This document shows positions 42,278 to 52,632 of a DNA stretch of 64,000 nucleotides, in pieces. The position numbers and the translations under genes are program-made. The notes below the pieces were generated by a model. The model had not been told where the DNA came from and searched no databases. It saw nothing but the letters and a program-made list of their open reading frames with translations. The stretch's first letter is position 1, and each line of letters begins with the position of its first letter. The stretch comes from Mangrovibacterium lignilyticum (GTDB taxonomy: Bacteria; Bacteroidota; Bacteroidia; Bacteroidales; Prolixibacteraceae). The stretch is from contig NZ_WKLH01000003.1 in the NCBI RefSeq assembly GCF_010882175.1, positions 186,001 through 250,000 on the forward strand, given 5' to 3'.

Positions 42278-43729
42278 TTATAATTCTTTGCGCATTCGGG
42301 CAACCGGAATACCCAGTTGTTCGCGATACTTGGCGACCGTTCGTCGGGCAATGGGATATGATTTCTCTTTCAGTATTTGAGCGAGTCTGTCGTCAGTTAA
42401 AGGTTTTCGCTTGTCTTCTGCCGAAATGCAGTCTTCCAGTATCTTTTTGATTTCCCGCGTCGAGACTTCTTCACCGGTGTCTTTCTGCATGCCTTCTGAG
42501 AAGAAGTATTTCAGGGCGAAAATGCCGAAATTGGTCTGAATGTATTTGCTGTTCGACACACGTGAAATGGTGGAAATATCCAACCCGGTACGATCTGCAA
42601 TGTCTTTCAGAATCATCGGTTTCAACTTCGTTTCATCACCATCCTGAAAATATTCTTTTTGGAAGTCAATGATTTCAGACATCGTAACCAGTAGCGTTTG
42701 ATGACGCTGACGAATGGCGTCGATAAACCATTTAGCGGAGTCCAGTTTTTGCTTCACAAACATCATGGCATCCTTTTGGTCGCGCGAAATATTTTTCCGG
42801 TTTTCGCTGTACGATCGTAGCATGTCCATATAGTGACCATTCATGCGTAGGTCGGGAACATTGCGTTGATTAAGTGATAACTGCAATTCGCCATCGTGAT
42901 TTTCAAGGATGAAATCCGGTACAATTACCTGGTTCGATTTACTGAGCGGATTGCTGTACGAACCTCCGGGTTTCGGATTTAGTTTGAGGATTTCGGCAAT
43001 AGCATCTTTCAAATCTTCTTCACTAATCTCGTATTTCCGAAGAATTTTGTCGTAGTGCTTCTTGGTAAATTCGTCGAAATTATCGGCAATGATTTTTTCT
43101 GCTAACATTGTGGCAGGATTGGCTCTCCTGCGTTGAATTTGCAACAACAGACATTCTCTTAAATCACGGGCTCCTACACCAGCCGGATCAAACTCCTGAA
43201 TGATTTCTAGCAATTCTTCGAGCACGGATTCTTCGACGGTCAAATTCAGATTAAAAGCCAGGTCGTCGCTGATGGAGAGTAAATCGCGTCTTAGATAACC
43301 GTCATCATCAATGTTTCCAATGATGTATTCGGCCAGTAAGCGTTTATCTTCATCTAAATTGGCTAATCCCAGCTGTTCGTGCATTGACTCGTGAAAATTG
43401 GTTCCTGATGAGAATGGAATATCAATTTGTTTGTCATCTTTCGAGTAATTGTTGGCAGCAAGCTTGTATTCCGGAATGTCATCTTCGTCCATGTAGTCTT
43501 CCAGCGAGAACTCGTCATTATCCTGATCGTTGGAATTTTCCTCCTGTGTATCGCCAATTTCATCGGGCGATTCATTCAACATTTCCAATACCGGATTTTC
43601 TTCCAGCTCCTTTTTTATGCGTTGCTCCAACTGCACGGTAGGGATCTCCAGAAGTTTGATCACCTGTATTTGCTGAGGTGATAACTTCTGCAGTAATTTT
43701 TGCTGTAGACTAAGTTTTTGAGATGGCAT
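42278..43729 (-). CDS. rpoN: RNA polymerase sigma-54 factor
   Basis: 483 residues. Region I is the leucine/glutamine-rich start (QQKLLQKLSPQQIQVIKLLE), an acidic region II follows (about 55-110), then the core-binding domain, and the C-terminal RpoN box ARRTVAKYRE. The length is normal. It recognises -24/-12 promoters opened by AAA+ activators, none of which are encoded in the window. A 12-bp palindrome (CGGGAATTCCCG) lies at 43779-43790 upstream. Confidence 0.96.
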   Translation of the reverse strand: MPSQKLSLQQKLLQKLSPQQIQVIKLLEIPTVQLEQRIKKELEENPVLEMLNESPDEIGDTQEENSNDQDNDEFSLEDYMDEDDIPEYKLAANNYSKDDKQIDIPFSSGTNFHESMHEQLGLANLDEDKRLLAEYIIGNIDDDGYLRRDLLSISDDLAFNLNLTVEESVLEELLEIIQEFDPAGVGARDLRECLLLQIQRRRANPATMLAEKIIADNFDEFTKKHYDKILRKYEISEEDLKDAIAEILKLNPKPGGSYSNPLSKSNQVIVPDFILENHDGELQLSLNQRNVPDLRMNGHYMDMLRSYSENRKNISRDQKDAMMFVKQKLDSAKWFIDAIRQRHQTLLVTMSEIIDFQKEYFQDGDETKLKPMILKDIADRTGLDISTISRVSNSKYIQTNFGIFALKYFFSEGMQKDTGEEVSTREIKKILEDCISAEDKRKPLTDDRLAQILKEKSYPIARRTVAKYREQLGIPVARMRKEL

Positions 43730-43943
43730 ACCGTACTTAAAAGTATTCTAAAATAGTTGTTTCATGCCTCTTGCTGCTCGGGAATTCCCGTAAAACCTTT
43801 GTTTAGGCAGAGGAAATTAAAATTTACTTATCCCAAAATTAAAATTTTTATGCGTACAACGCACTGTCAGGGTCAATAAAGCCAGCCAGATCAACTTTTC
43901 TTTCACATTTTAGATAGAAAGGAACGCGACAGAGACTGATCGA

Positions 43944-45410
43944 TTATGAGGATCCCTTAAAAATAAGTCCGTCTGACCGTTTACGTCTTTGCTTTTTCAG
44001 TTTAAAGAAAGGAAGGTATTTGACCTTTTTGTATTTCACTTTCGGACCGAAGAGATTAAAATCGACACCAAAAGTAAGACTGCTGTAGTCCGAGAAGTCA
44101 GGTGCAAATAGCGACAAAACATTGTCGGTTCCGATATAAAATTGTGCGGCCCGCCAACGATATTGAATACCGATCGGAATATTCTTGAATGACGTTCCGT
44201 AAACTCCCAATCCTGCTATAATTGTTAATTTATCGGATCGTTTATAGTTTGCCAAGGCAGAAAAACTGTTGTGTCCCATTTTCTCAACCTGAATATACCG
44301 GTTAACAATTCCCAGACTCAAGCTTTCAGATAGCTTATAGTTAAGGCCGGCATAAAAAGTCGTTGGAATCTTTGTTTTATATTGGTTTTGCTGGTTGGCA
44401 ATTTCAAATAGCTGATCGATATTGTCCACAAGATTTACTTCGTCGGTTTCTTTTATCAGCACGTTCCTGTCGGGATCGAGATGAACGTTCTGAATCTCAT
44501 ACAAACCGCCGTCAAAGTTGAGTTTGTACAGATATTCTTTCCAGGTTATTTCTCCTAAATCCAACACACTGGCTGTAAATGTGAGGTATGGATTAATTTT
44601 CCAGTTGATTCCTAGATCTAGCCCAAAACCCGAATTTTTCCGGTTGAAAACATAGTCCATAACTGAATAGCCATCCATCACGGCTATTTTTGTAATTACT
44701 CCGTTTTGTTCGTTATCGGCAGCCGGAATTGAAAAGAAAACATCACCTTGCGATTTGGCATAGTAGGTGCTATTCTCATCAATCATTTGTCCTTCTACCG
44801 TTGATGTGAGAAATGATTTTCCGTAATAGAGTTTTAGTCGAACTCCGATGTCCAGTTTATTCCGGATAATCTCATTGGCATATCCCAGTGAATATTCCCG
44901 GAGGTGAAGACCCACCGTCGGAAATTCCTGAATTTGTTCCAAACGTGCAGTTTCAAGACCTGTTGTGTCCATTAAAAACCGGGAGAACTCTCCACCATAG
45001 CGCATTAAAGCGTATGCCTTTTCTTTAATTTGAAAGTCGAAAGATCCGTATGCAGAATTGATTCCCAGATTAATCAGGTTTGTTTCCACGTAATTGTACG
45101 AAACGTCTTTCTTGATGAGTTTTCTGAACAGTTCCTTAGATTCGTCGGTCACGTCCTCTGAAAAAAGGATATCGGAGACCATATTGAAGGCTTCCCGGTT
45201 GTTATAGCTGTATCCGACTCCAGCCATTGGGAAAATATTAAAGGTGAAATTTTTTTGTTTGGTCAGTGATGCAGGGTTGTAGTTGGGAGCGTTATAAAAT
45301 CCGTCAGTATGGTAAAAAAGAATGTTCGACTGGGCCCAGGAAGTCAGGCTTAGAATGGAAAAAGCAGTAAGCAAAAAAATGGATCGGACTTTGGATGTTC
45401 GGATTTTCAT
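43944..45410 (-). CDS. DUF5723-like outer-membrane beta-barrel protein
   Basis: 488 residues with a cleavable signal peptide ending near WAQS. The mature start LFYHTDGFYNAPNYNPAS resembles the Bacteroidota DUF5723 family, whose function I do not know. The rest alternates strands and turns, with a last part similar to PorV/OmpP1-like barrels (FGVDFNLFG). The tail from residue about 460 is unusually basic (KYKKVKYLPFFKLKKQRRKR). It lies 191 bp downstream of asnS on the same strand but behind that gene's terminator. Confidence 0.68.
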   Translation of the reverse strand: MKIRTSKVRSIFLLTAFSILSLTSWAQSNILFYHTDGFYNAPNYNPASLTKQKNFTFNIFPMAGVGYSYNNREAFNMVSDILFSEDVTDESKELFRKLIKKDVSYNYVETNLINLGINSAYGSFDFQIKEKAYALMRYGGEFSRFLMDTTGLETARLEQIQEFPTVGLHLREYSLGYANEIIRNKLDIGVRLKLYYGKSFLTSTVEGQMIDENSTYYAKSQGDVFFSIPAADNEQNGVITKIAVMDGYSVMDYVFNRKNSGFGLDLGINWKINPYLTFTASVLDLGEITWKEYLYKLNFDGGLYEIQNVHLDPDRNVLIKETDEVNLVDNIDQLFEIANQQNQYKTKIPTTFYAGLNYKLSESLSLGIVNRYIQVEKMGHNSFSALANYKRSDKLTIIAGLGVYGTSFKNIPIGIQYRWRAAQFYIGTDNVLSLFAPDFSDYSSLTFGVDFNLFGPKVKYKKVKYLPFFKLKKQRRKRSDGLIFKGSS

Positions 45411-45466
45411 GCCATTCAGTTCAGAGGATTGCCTACCAGTAGTTGAAATTTGATTATTGTGGGTTG

Positions 45467-45516
45467 AAAAAATTTACCTCTCCGGTTTCGAAAATGAAAC
45501 ATAACGGAGAGGTAAA
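45467..45516 (-). terminator. Long intrinsic terminator of asnS
   Basis: 12-bp perfect outer stem (45473-45484 with 45505-45516) plus an inner 5-bp stem GTTTC/GAAAC. On the minus strand it is followed by six T. It lies 86 bp after the asnS stop. Confidence 0.8.
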
Positions 45517-45601
45517 CAAATATACATAACAAATAGCTGTTGATTGAACGAGACTATTCATTTTTATCAACTAAAACTTGTTGGTAATATCCAACAGATG
45601 C

Positions 45602-47038
45602 TTAAAATTCAGCATTTTTAGGTGTTCTCGGGAAGGCAATTACATCGCGAATGTTGCCCATTCCGGTTACAAACAGGATGAAGCGCTCGAATCCCAAACC
45701 AAATCCTGCATGAGGTACAGTTCCGAATCGACGGGTATCCAAATACCACCACATTTCTTCGGATGGAACATCCATCTCGTTCATGCGGTTAACCAGTTTG
45801 TCGTAATCCTCTTCACGCTGCGAACCACCAATGATCTCACCAATCTGCGGGAACAACACATCCATGGCAGCTACGGTTCTGCCATCATCGTTTTGCTTCA
45901 TGTAGAAAGCTTTGATATCTTTCGGGTAGTCGATCAGAATTACCGGCTTTTGGAAATGCTTTTCAACCAGGTAGCGTTCGTGTTCACTTTGCAGGTCAAC
46001 ACCCCATTCAACAGGGAATTGGAATTTATTTTTCTTGTATGGCTTCGAGTTTTTCAAAATATCGATGGCCTCGGTATATGTACAGCGAATGAAATCGTTC
46101 TCCAAAACAAACTGCAATTTTTCAATCAATTCCATCGACCGTTGATCAGCAGGCTTATTTTTTTCTTCCTGTTCCAGACGGTTGCTTAGGAATTTCAGAT
46201 CGTCCATGCAATTCTCCAGGGCGTATTTAATCAGGTATTTCAAGAATTCCTCTGCCAAATCCATATTGTCGGTCAGGTCGAAGAAAGCCATTTCCGGCTC
46301 AATCATCCAGAATTCTGCCAAATGGCGGGTGGTGTTCGAGTTCTCGGCACGGAACGTAGGGCCAAAGGTGTAAACTTCACCTAACGCTGTTGCTCCCAAC
46401 TCTCCTTCCAGCTGTCCGGAAACAGTAAGGTTGGTTGGTCGGCCAAAGAAATCCTGTGCGTAATCAATCTCACCCTCTTCAGTCATAGGTGGATTTACCG
46501 GGGGAAGTGTTGAAACACGGAACATTTGTCCGGCACCCTCAGCATCCGATGCAGTTATAATAGGCGTGTGCAGGTATACAAATCCTTTGCTGTTGAAATA
46601 ATTGTGGATGGCAAAAGCCATGGCATGGCGAAGGCGGAAAACAGCACTGAAAGTAGCTGTACGGAAACGCAAGTGTGCATTTTCGCGCAAAAACTCCAAA
46701 CTGTGTTTCTTGGGTTGAATCGGATATTTTTCAGGATCAGCTTTACCGTAAATGATGATTTCGGTAGCGTTCAGCTCCACTGCTTGTCCGCTTCCTTGCG
46801 ATTCAACCAACTCGCCGGTAATTGCCAGCGATGCACTGGTATTGATATCTTTCAGTAATTCTTCACCGAATTTTTCAACCTCGGCAACAACCTGCAAATT
46901 ATTGATGGTCGAGCCGTCATTCAACGCGATAAAATTCACGTTCTTACTTCCTCGCTTGGTTCGTACCCATCCTTTTACCAACACTTGCTGGCCTACTTGT
47001 CCGCCAGTCAATACTTCTTTAATCTTCAGTCGTTTCAT
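45602..47038 (-). CDS. asnS: Asparaginyl-tRNA synthetase
   Basis: Class II synthetase with an N-terminal OB-fold anticodon domain ([22 protein letters not shown]) and the catalytic core (motif 2 [21 protein letters not shown], split here in thought, and motif 3 [15 protein letters not shown]). The start is set at MKRLKI (47038); the frame stays open for 26 more codons upstream, but those lack synthetase homology. The resulting 478 residues fit AsnS. Charging Asn-tRNA directly suggests no need for the GatCAB route for asparagine. Confidence 0.96.
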   Translation of the reverse strand: MKRLKIKEVLTGGQVGQQVLVKGWVRTKRGSKNVNFIALNDGSTINNLQVVAEVEKFGEELLKDINTSASLAITGELVESQGSGQAVELNATEIIIYGKADPEKYPIQPKKHSLEFLRENAHLRFRTATFSAVFRLRHAMAFAIHNYFNSKGFVYLHTPIITASDAEGAGQMFRVSTLPPVNPPMTEEGEIDYAQDFFGRPTNLTVSGQLEGELGATALGEVYTFGPTFRAENSNTTRHLAEFWMIEPEMAFFDLTDNMDLAEEFLKYLIKYALENCMDDLKFLSNRLEQEEKNKPADQRSMELIEKLQFVLENDFIRCTYTEAIDILKNSKPYKKNKFQFPVEWGVDLQSEHERYLVEKHFQKPVILIDYPKDIKAFYMKQNDDGRTVAAMDVLFPQIGEIIGGSQREEDYDKLVNRMNEMDVPSEEMWWYLDTRRFGTVPHAGFGLGFERFILFVTGMGNIRDVIAFPRTPKNAEF

Positions 47039-47288
47039 GCTGTATTCTCTGTTTTGCAGGTTAAGCTTGATTTTTTTTAATGAAAAGCAAAAGTACATTT
47101 TTCTGTTGAAAAACATGGCTGAGCCTGTCGAAATGTTTAATCAGTTACAGTCAATTAACCTGGGATAGAAATCAGTCGCTTAAAATTGGAAGATTAGCGG
47201 TCACATTACTTTGTTTTAGTATGATACGATTGTTTTATTGATAAATTCTGGCTTATTTTATCCCTCAACCAACAACTACTCCAGCGGC

Positions 47289-47843
47289 ATGAGGATCGAG
47301 GACCGTATACTATTCAATGAAATCAAGCAGGGGAACCGAAAGGTTTTCGAAGCGTTGTTTTACGAATACTATCCGGGGTTAGTGCGTTTTGCAGAAAACT
47401 TTGTTTTCGATTCGGCAGTTTGCGAAGACCTTGTTCAAACCCTCTTCCTGTATTTTTGGGAACATGCCCAGGGAATGGACATTCAACGGTCCCTGAAATC
47501 CTATTTTTATCAATCGGTACGCAATCGCTGTCTGAATTACCTGCGTGATCTGCAGGTGGAAGATAAACACAAACTCCTTTTTGTTGAGGCCAGTTTGGAC
47601 TGCGATGATCCGGATTTTACGAAAGATGTGGATTTGAGCCGCGAGGTGGAAGAAGCAATTGAGTCGTTGTCTGAGCAGATGCGGGAACTATTTTTGCTGA
47701 AATACAGAGATGGTAAGCGAACCAAAGAAATTGCAGAGCAGAAAGGAATATCAGAGAATACGGTGAAAACCCATTTACTCCGGGCGAAGGAAAAACTGCG
47801 CAGAAAACTGTCGGACAACACGTCTTTGATTTTTTTCCTTTAA
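47289..47843 (+). CDS. ECF-type RNA polymerase sigma factor (FecI-like)
   Basis: 184 residues from the ATG at 47289. Region 2 (YEYYPGLVRFAENFVFDSAVCEDLVQTLFLYFW, in parts) and region 4 (LFLLKYRDGKRTKEIAEQKGISENTVKTHLLRAKEKLR, in parts) are clear. It belongs with the Bacteroidota ECF sigma factors that pair with FecR and STN-SusC receptors, and starts the xylan locus. The gap to fecR is 52 bp. There is a further in-frame ATG 17 codons earlier, which I think is not used. Confidence 0.9.
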   Translation: MRIEDRILFNEIKQGNRKVFEALFYEYYPGLVRFAENFVFDSAVCEDLVQTLFLYFWEHAQGMDIQRSLKSYFYQSVRNRCLNYLRDLQVEDKHKLLFVEASLDCDDPDFTKDVDLSREVEEAIESLSEQMRELFLLKYRDGKRTKEIAEQKGISENTVKTHLLRAKEKLRRKLSDNTSLIFFL

Positions 47844-47895
47844 GCTTGTCACCCATTTTCGGAATGCCCGTGTCACAAGGGAAAACAACGCTTAA

Positions 47896-49062
47896 ATGGC
47901 ACCCAAGTACACGATCGATATTAAAATCATTTGGAAATCAATCCATGGGCAGTTGACGGTTGAAGAGCAAAAGCTGCTGCAGAATTGGTTGAACGAAGAT
48001 TCGTCGCACCGCAGTTATTACCTTCAGGCCAAAAGATATTACCAAAAAGGAACTTCTTTTTCCAATTCGAAAGCCGAAATGGATCGGGCCTGGCAATCTT
48101 TCGCGAATCGCGAGCGATTGATGCGTCGCAGGTTAATTTTCCGGAAATTGGCTGTTGCTGCTTCAATCTTAATTTTGGTAGCGGCAACAACTTCAATTTT
48201 ATATTGGCAATTCAACAATCAACCGGCACTAGTCGCGCCGGGCCAGCTCAGTCTGATTGAACCGGGGAGCGGAAAAGCCACTTTGTTTTTTGATGACGGA
48301 CGTACCTATGAACTCACAAATTCCGGTAAACTGCAACTTCAGGAAGATGGGGTAGCCATCAGTAATACTAAGAATGGATTGGCTTATGTTGCCGGGGAGA
48401 ATGCGTTGGCTGGCACCCGTTACAACATTTTGCGTGTTCCGCGTGGCGGAGAGTATGCGCTCACCTTACCCGATGGAACCCACGTGTGGATGAACTCCGA
48501 AAGTTCCATTCGTTACCCGATTAAGTTTGGAGAGAACGAACGCAGAGTTGAGATTCAGGGACAAGCCTTTTTTGAGGTTGCTCACAACGAAGAGAAGCCT
48601 TTCCTGGTTTGGTCGGGTAATCAACAAATTCAGGTGTTGGGGACACAGTTCGACCTGAAAGCATACCAAAATGATGAAACCATAACGACAACTCTTGTTC
48701 GGGGAAGTGTTCGCATTCGTTTGAAGAATGATCCTGAGGTTCAGGAAACCTTAGCGCCCAATGAGCAATGTACCTTCAACAAAACAGATAACAGTTTAAA
48801 TAAACGGGTCGTTGAAACCCTGCCTTTTGTCTCGTGGCGAAATGGTCGTTTGGTGTTTGAAAATGAAGAACTGGGTGAGATCATGAAGACCTTGGGACGC
48901 TGGTATGATTTTGATGTGGTTTTTGCTTCGGAGAAAACAAAACACATTCGATTTACCGGAACATTGAAACGCTACGATAAGATTGACAAAGTATTGAACA
49001 AAATCGCTAAAACAAACGAAATCAGAATAAATGTAAACGAAAATCGTATCAGCATTGAGTAA
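47896..49062 (+). CDS. FecR-type anti-sigma factor
   Basis: 388 residues. The N-terminal part (1-80) is cytoplasmic and binds the sigma factor, with QNWLNEDSSHRSYYLQAKRYY-like FecR helices. One membrane helix lies at about 84-103, and the C-terminal periplasmic region carries the FecR signature GGEYALTLPDGTHVWMNSES and GQAFFEVAHNEEKPF. It ends with a DUF4974-like domain (FENEELGEIMKTLGRWYDFDV). Transfers the STN-SusC signal to the sigma factor. Confidence 0.92.
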   Translation: MAPKYTIDIKIIWKSIHGQLTVEEQKLLQNWLNEDSSHRSYYLQAKRYYQKGTSFSNSKAEMDRAWQSFANRERLMRRRLIFRKLAVAASILILVAATTSILYWQFNNQPALVAPGQLSLIEPGSGKATLFFDDGRTYELTNSGKLQLQEDGVAISNTKNGLAYVAGENALAGTRYNILRVPRGGEYALTLPDGTHVWMNSESSIRYPIKFGENERRVEIQGQAFFEVAHNEEKPFLVWSGNQQIQVLGTQFDLKAYQNDETITTTLVRGSVRIRLKNDPEVQETLAPNEQCTFNKTDNSLNKRVVETLPFVSWRNGRLVFENEELGEIMKTLGRWYDFDVVFASEKTKHIRFTGTLKRYDKIDKVLNKIAKTNEIRINVNENRISIE

Positions 49063-49148
49063 GAAAAAACGGGAAATGTTCGCACCATCTCCCGTCCGTT
49101 GAACACTCAGTGCTAACACTAAATGTTGGATTCAAACAGCTCAAATTT

Positions 49149-52100
49149 ATGAAAAAAAATCGATGTATTCCTGCTTTTCGGAGCGGGTGGCAAAAACTCT
49201 TCCTTATGATGAGATTAACATTATTTTTCCTCGTTTTGGGATTGGTGCAAGTCTCGGCAAACGCTTATTCCCAGCAAACGAACCTAAACGTTAAAATGGG
49301 GAACGCGAAAGTTGAGGACGTACTGAAAAGTATCGAGGATCAGAGCAATTATTACTTTTTGTATCGCTCTGATATGTTGAAGGAAATTCCTGCGGTAAAT
49401 ATCGACCTCAGTAATGCGAAAGTGGAACAAGTTCTGGATAAAATTCTTCATCCTTACGGTTTTACCTACGAAATAGACGATCGCATTGTGGTCATTAAAA
49501 AAGGGGACGGATCAAATTCCCGGCCAAATGCCGTTCAGCAAGACAAGAAGATTATTGGTACAGTAAAAGATAATGCCGGCTCGCCGCTTCCGGGTGTTTC
49601 GGTTGTTGTTAAAGGAACGACCAACGGAGTGATTACCGATTTCGATGGTCGGTTTAGTTTAGAAGTTCCTGAAGACGCTATTCTTCAGTTAAGCTTTATG
49701 GGAATGGATCCTTTGGAAGTTTCGGTGGATGGACAAAGCATGTTCGACCTGGTAATGAAGGAATCGCTGGTGGATATTGATGAAGTTGTTGTGGTTGGTT
49801 ATGGTCAAATGCGCCGTAGCGACCTGACCGGGGCAGTGGTCTCGGTGTCGAGCGACGCGATTTCCAAAACAGTGACTACTTCGATTGATCAGGTATTACA
49901 AGGGCGTGCTGCCGGTGTGCAGGTACAACAAAACAGTGGTGCTCCGGGATCCAGTTCTTCCATCCGTATTCGCGGTATCAACTCGCTGAATGCCTCGAAC
50001 GAACCCATCTTTGTAATTGACGGTGTGATTATTGATGGCTCAACCGGCTCGGGAAATGATAATGCACTGGCTTCCATTAACCCATCTGATATTGTGTCAA
50101 TGGATGTGTTGAAAGATGCGTCGGCAACAGCGATTTACGGTTCCCGGGCGGCAAACGGGGTCATCATTATTACGACTAAACGCGGGAAAAAAGGTGAAGC
50201 TTCGATTACCTACGACGGCTATATGGGTTGGCAGGAAATGCCTAATAAACTAGATTTGCTTAACCTGCAGGAATATGCCATTCATAAAAACGAGCGCGCT
50301 GCCATGGGCATCGTTCAGTTTGACGATAATTTTGTCCGGCCGGATTTGCTCGGAGAAGGAACAGACTGGCAGGATGAGCTATTTACTCAGGCGATGATGA
50401 ACAGTCATAACCTGTCGGTAACCGGTGGTGCTGAAAAAAGTACTTACGCCTTGGGAGTCGGTTATCTTGATCAGGATGGTATCGCCATTGGTTCGGGCTT
50501 CAAGCGTTTGAACCTGCGCGGTAGTTTCGATTCACAAGTGAAAGATTACCTCAAAGTAGGGATGAATTTTGCCTTCAGTAACTCCAAGCAAAAGACAACC
50601 GTAAATGACGATTCGCTGATTAAGACGGCACTGAAACAAACACCGAACGTAGCGGTGAGAAATGCCGACGGAACTTATGATGGTCCGGATACGGATGAAT
50701 ACGTTCAGAATAATCCGGTGGGTTTGGCGATGATTAAAGATAACCGGAACGAAAAGGCTGGTATTCGTGCCAATACCTATGTTGAAGCTACTTTGGTGAA
50801 AGGTTTGACTTACAAAACCGAGTTGTCTCTTGATTACGGAATTACGAATACCTACACGTTCAACCCGTCGTACACATTCGGCGCGATCACCAATGAAGTG
50901 CGTGAGGGGTCTCGCTCAAAGTCGTTCAGCAAATTCTGGAGCTGGCGAAATATTCTGACTTTCAACCGGGAATTTGATCTGCACAACATCAACCTGATGT
51001 TGGGTCAGGAGATGCAGGAATCGCGCTGGGAATACCTCTACGGATATCGGTCGGGCTACCTGACAAATGGTGCGACTGATTTGGACGCGGGCGATGCGAC
51101 AACGGCAAAGAACTCAAACAGCAGCGGAACAAGCTCCATCAGTTCGTTCTTTGGACGTCTGTTCTATTCTTTCAACGACAAATATTTGTTGACAACAACC
51201 TTGCGTTACGATGGGTCTTCCAAGTTTTACGGTGACAACCGTTGGGGATGGTTCCCATCAGCAGCAGTTGCCTGGAAAGTTTCAAATGAAGCTTTTCTGG
51301 AAGACAACACGGTGATTAATAACTTAAAACTTCGCGTAGGCTGGGGAACTGTTGGTAACCAAAATGTGGCCAACTACGCATACACATCAACTTATGCCTC
51401 AGTGGCAACCAACTGGGGAACTGGTCTGTTGGCAAGCAACACGCCAAATCAGGACTTGCAATGGGAAACAACTTATTCCAGCAACATCGGTTTAGACTTG
51501 AACCTTTTCGAGAACCGCATCGAATTTATCGCCGATGTATATTATAAGAAAACCAAGAATTTATTGCTCCAATTACCGCTTCCTGCTTATGTTGGAACAT
51601 CCGGTCAAGGCTCAACATCAGCTCCCTGGGTGAATATCGGTTCACTTGAGAACAAAGGGATTGAGTTGACACTGAATACGGTGAACATCGATAAAGGCGA
51701 CTTTCAATGGCGCACAAATCTGGTGTTCTCGATGAACCGCAATAAAGTACGTTCGCTGGATACGGAAACCAGTATCATCAATAAAACGATTCAGGAAGGC
51801 TCCGATATTACAGTTATAACCCGCACGGCGGTTGGTGAAGCAATTGGGCAGTACTATGGTTACAAAGTGATCGGTCGTTTCGAAAAAGCGACAGACTTTT
51901 ACTATAAAAATAGTGTTGGAGAGGTTATGCCAACAGCTTTACCGGAAGATATGTCGATTGGTGAAAACGGAATATGGATTGGTGACTACATCTTCGAAGA
52001 TGTGAATGATGATGGTGTGATTAACGAGGAAGACCGTACTTTCATTGGTAATCCCGAGGCCGATTTCATCTTCGGTATTGGGAATACATTTACATGGAAA

Positions 52101-52613
52101 GGTTTCGACCTGAATGTTTACCTCACCGGCTCGTACGGAAACGAGGTGGTGAACTATCAGCGTCGTTGGTTGGAAAATCCGCGTGAAAACACAAACCTGT
52201 TGCATAAGGCGATCAATTACGCACACCTGGATTTGATTAACCCGGAGGGTCCGAATGATTACCGCAATGTTGAGATCGTTAGTGGTGATCCCGATATGCC
52301 GCGTATCGGAGCGTCTTCAGCTTCTTCAACATCAAACTTCCGTTTCAGCGACAAGTTTGTGGAAGACGGTTCATACCTGCGCATTCAGAGTATTTCGTTG
52401 GGGTATAATTTCCCGAAGAAATGGACAAGCAAAATTGGTGTTCAGAATTTGAAATTGTACACCAACTTACAAAACGTGTACACTTTTACAAAATATTCGG
52501 GGTATGACCCTGAAATAGGATCGACAAACCAGGATGCCTTAATGACTGGTATTGATAACGCTCGTTATCCTTCGCCACGCATCTACACGTTTGGACTAAA
52601 TCTTACTTTCTAA
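49149..52613 (+). CDS. susC: SusC/RagA-type TonB-dependent transporter with N-terminal STN domain
   Basis: Outer-membrane importer of oligosaccharides, 1154 residues from the ATG at 49149; the frame continues 13 codons upstream without signal-like character. Signal peptide to about residue 40, then the STN signalling domain (about 45-115), a carboxypeptidase-D regulatory-like domain (GTVKDNAGSPLPGVSVVVKGTTNG), the plug with VVVVGYG and the SusC motif GSRAANGVIIITTKRGKKG, and a long barrel ending in a final aromatic strand (FGLNLTF). The STN domain implies regulation through FecR/ECF sigma. The gap to susD is 19 bp. Confidence 0.95.
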   Translation: MKKNRCIPAFRSGWQKLFLMMRLTLFFLVLGLVQVSANAYSQQTNLNVKMGNAKVEDVLKSIEDQSNYYFLYRSDMLKEIPAVNIDLSNAKVEQVLDKILHPYGFTYEIDDRIVVIKKGDGSNSRPNAVQQDKKIIGTVKDNAGSPLPGVSVVVKGTTNGVITDFDGRFSLEVPEDAILQLSFMGMDPLEVSVDGQSMFDLVMKESLVDIDEVVVVGYGQMRRSDLTGAVVSVSSDAISKTVTTSIDQVLQGRAAGVQVQQNSGAPGSSSSIRIRGINSLNASNEPIFVIDGVIIDGSTGSGNDNALASINPSDIVSMDVLKDASATAIYGSRAANGVIIITTKRGKKGEASITYDGYMGWQEMPNKLDLLNLQEYAIHKNERAAMGIVQFDDNFVRPDLLGEGTDWQDELFTQAMMNSHNLSVTGGAEKSTYALGVGYLDQDGIAIGSGFKRLNLRGSFDSQVKDYLKVGMNFAFSNSKQKTTVNDDSLIKTALKQTPNVAVRNADGTYDGPDTDEYVQNNPVGLAMIKDNRNEKAGIRANTYVEATLVKGLTYKTELSLDYGITNTYTFNPSYTFGAITNEVREGSRSKSFSKFWSWRNILTFNREFDLHNINLMLGQEMQESRWEYLYGYRSGYLTNGATDLDAGDATTAKNSNSSGTSSISSFFGRLFYSFNDKYLLTTTLRYDGSSKFYGDNRWGWFPSAAVAWKVSNEAFLEDNTVINNLKLRVGWGTVGNQNVANYAYTSTYASVATNWGTGLLASNTPNQDLQWETTYSSNIGLDLNLFENRIEFIADVYYKKTKNLLLQLPLPAYVGTSGQGSTSAPWVNIGSLENKGIELTLNTVNIDKGDFQWRTNLVFSMNRNKVRSLDTETSIINKTIQEGSDITVITRTAVGEAIGQYYGYKVIGRFEKATDFYYKNSVGEVMPTALPEDMSIGENGIWIGDYIFEDVNDDGVINEEDRTFIGNPEADFIFGIGNTFTWKGFDLNVYLTGSYGNEVVNYQRRWLENPRENTNLLHKAINYAHLDLINPEGPNDYRNVEIVSGDPDMPRIGASSASSTSNFRFSDKFVEDGSYLRIQSISLGYNFPKKWTSKIGVQNLKLYTNLQNVYTFTKYSGYDPEIGSTNQDALMTGIDNARYPSPRIYTFGLNLTF

Positions 52614-52632
52614 CCGATAATAAGAACAGAAT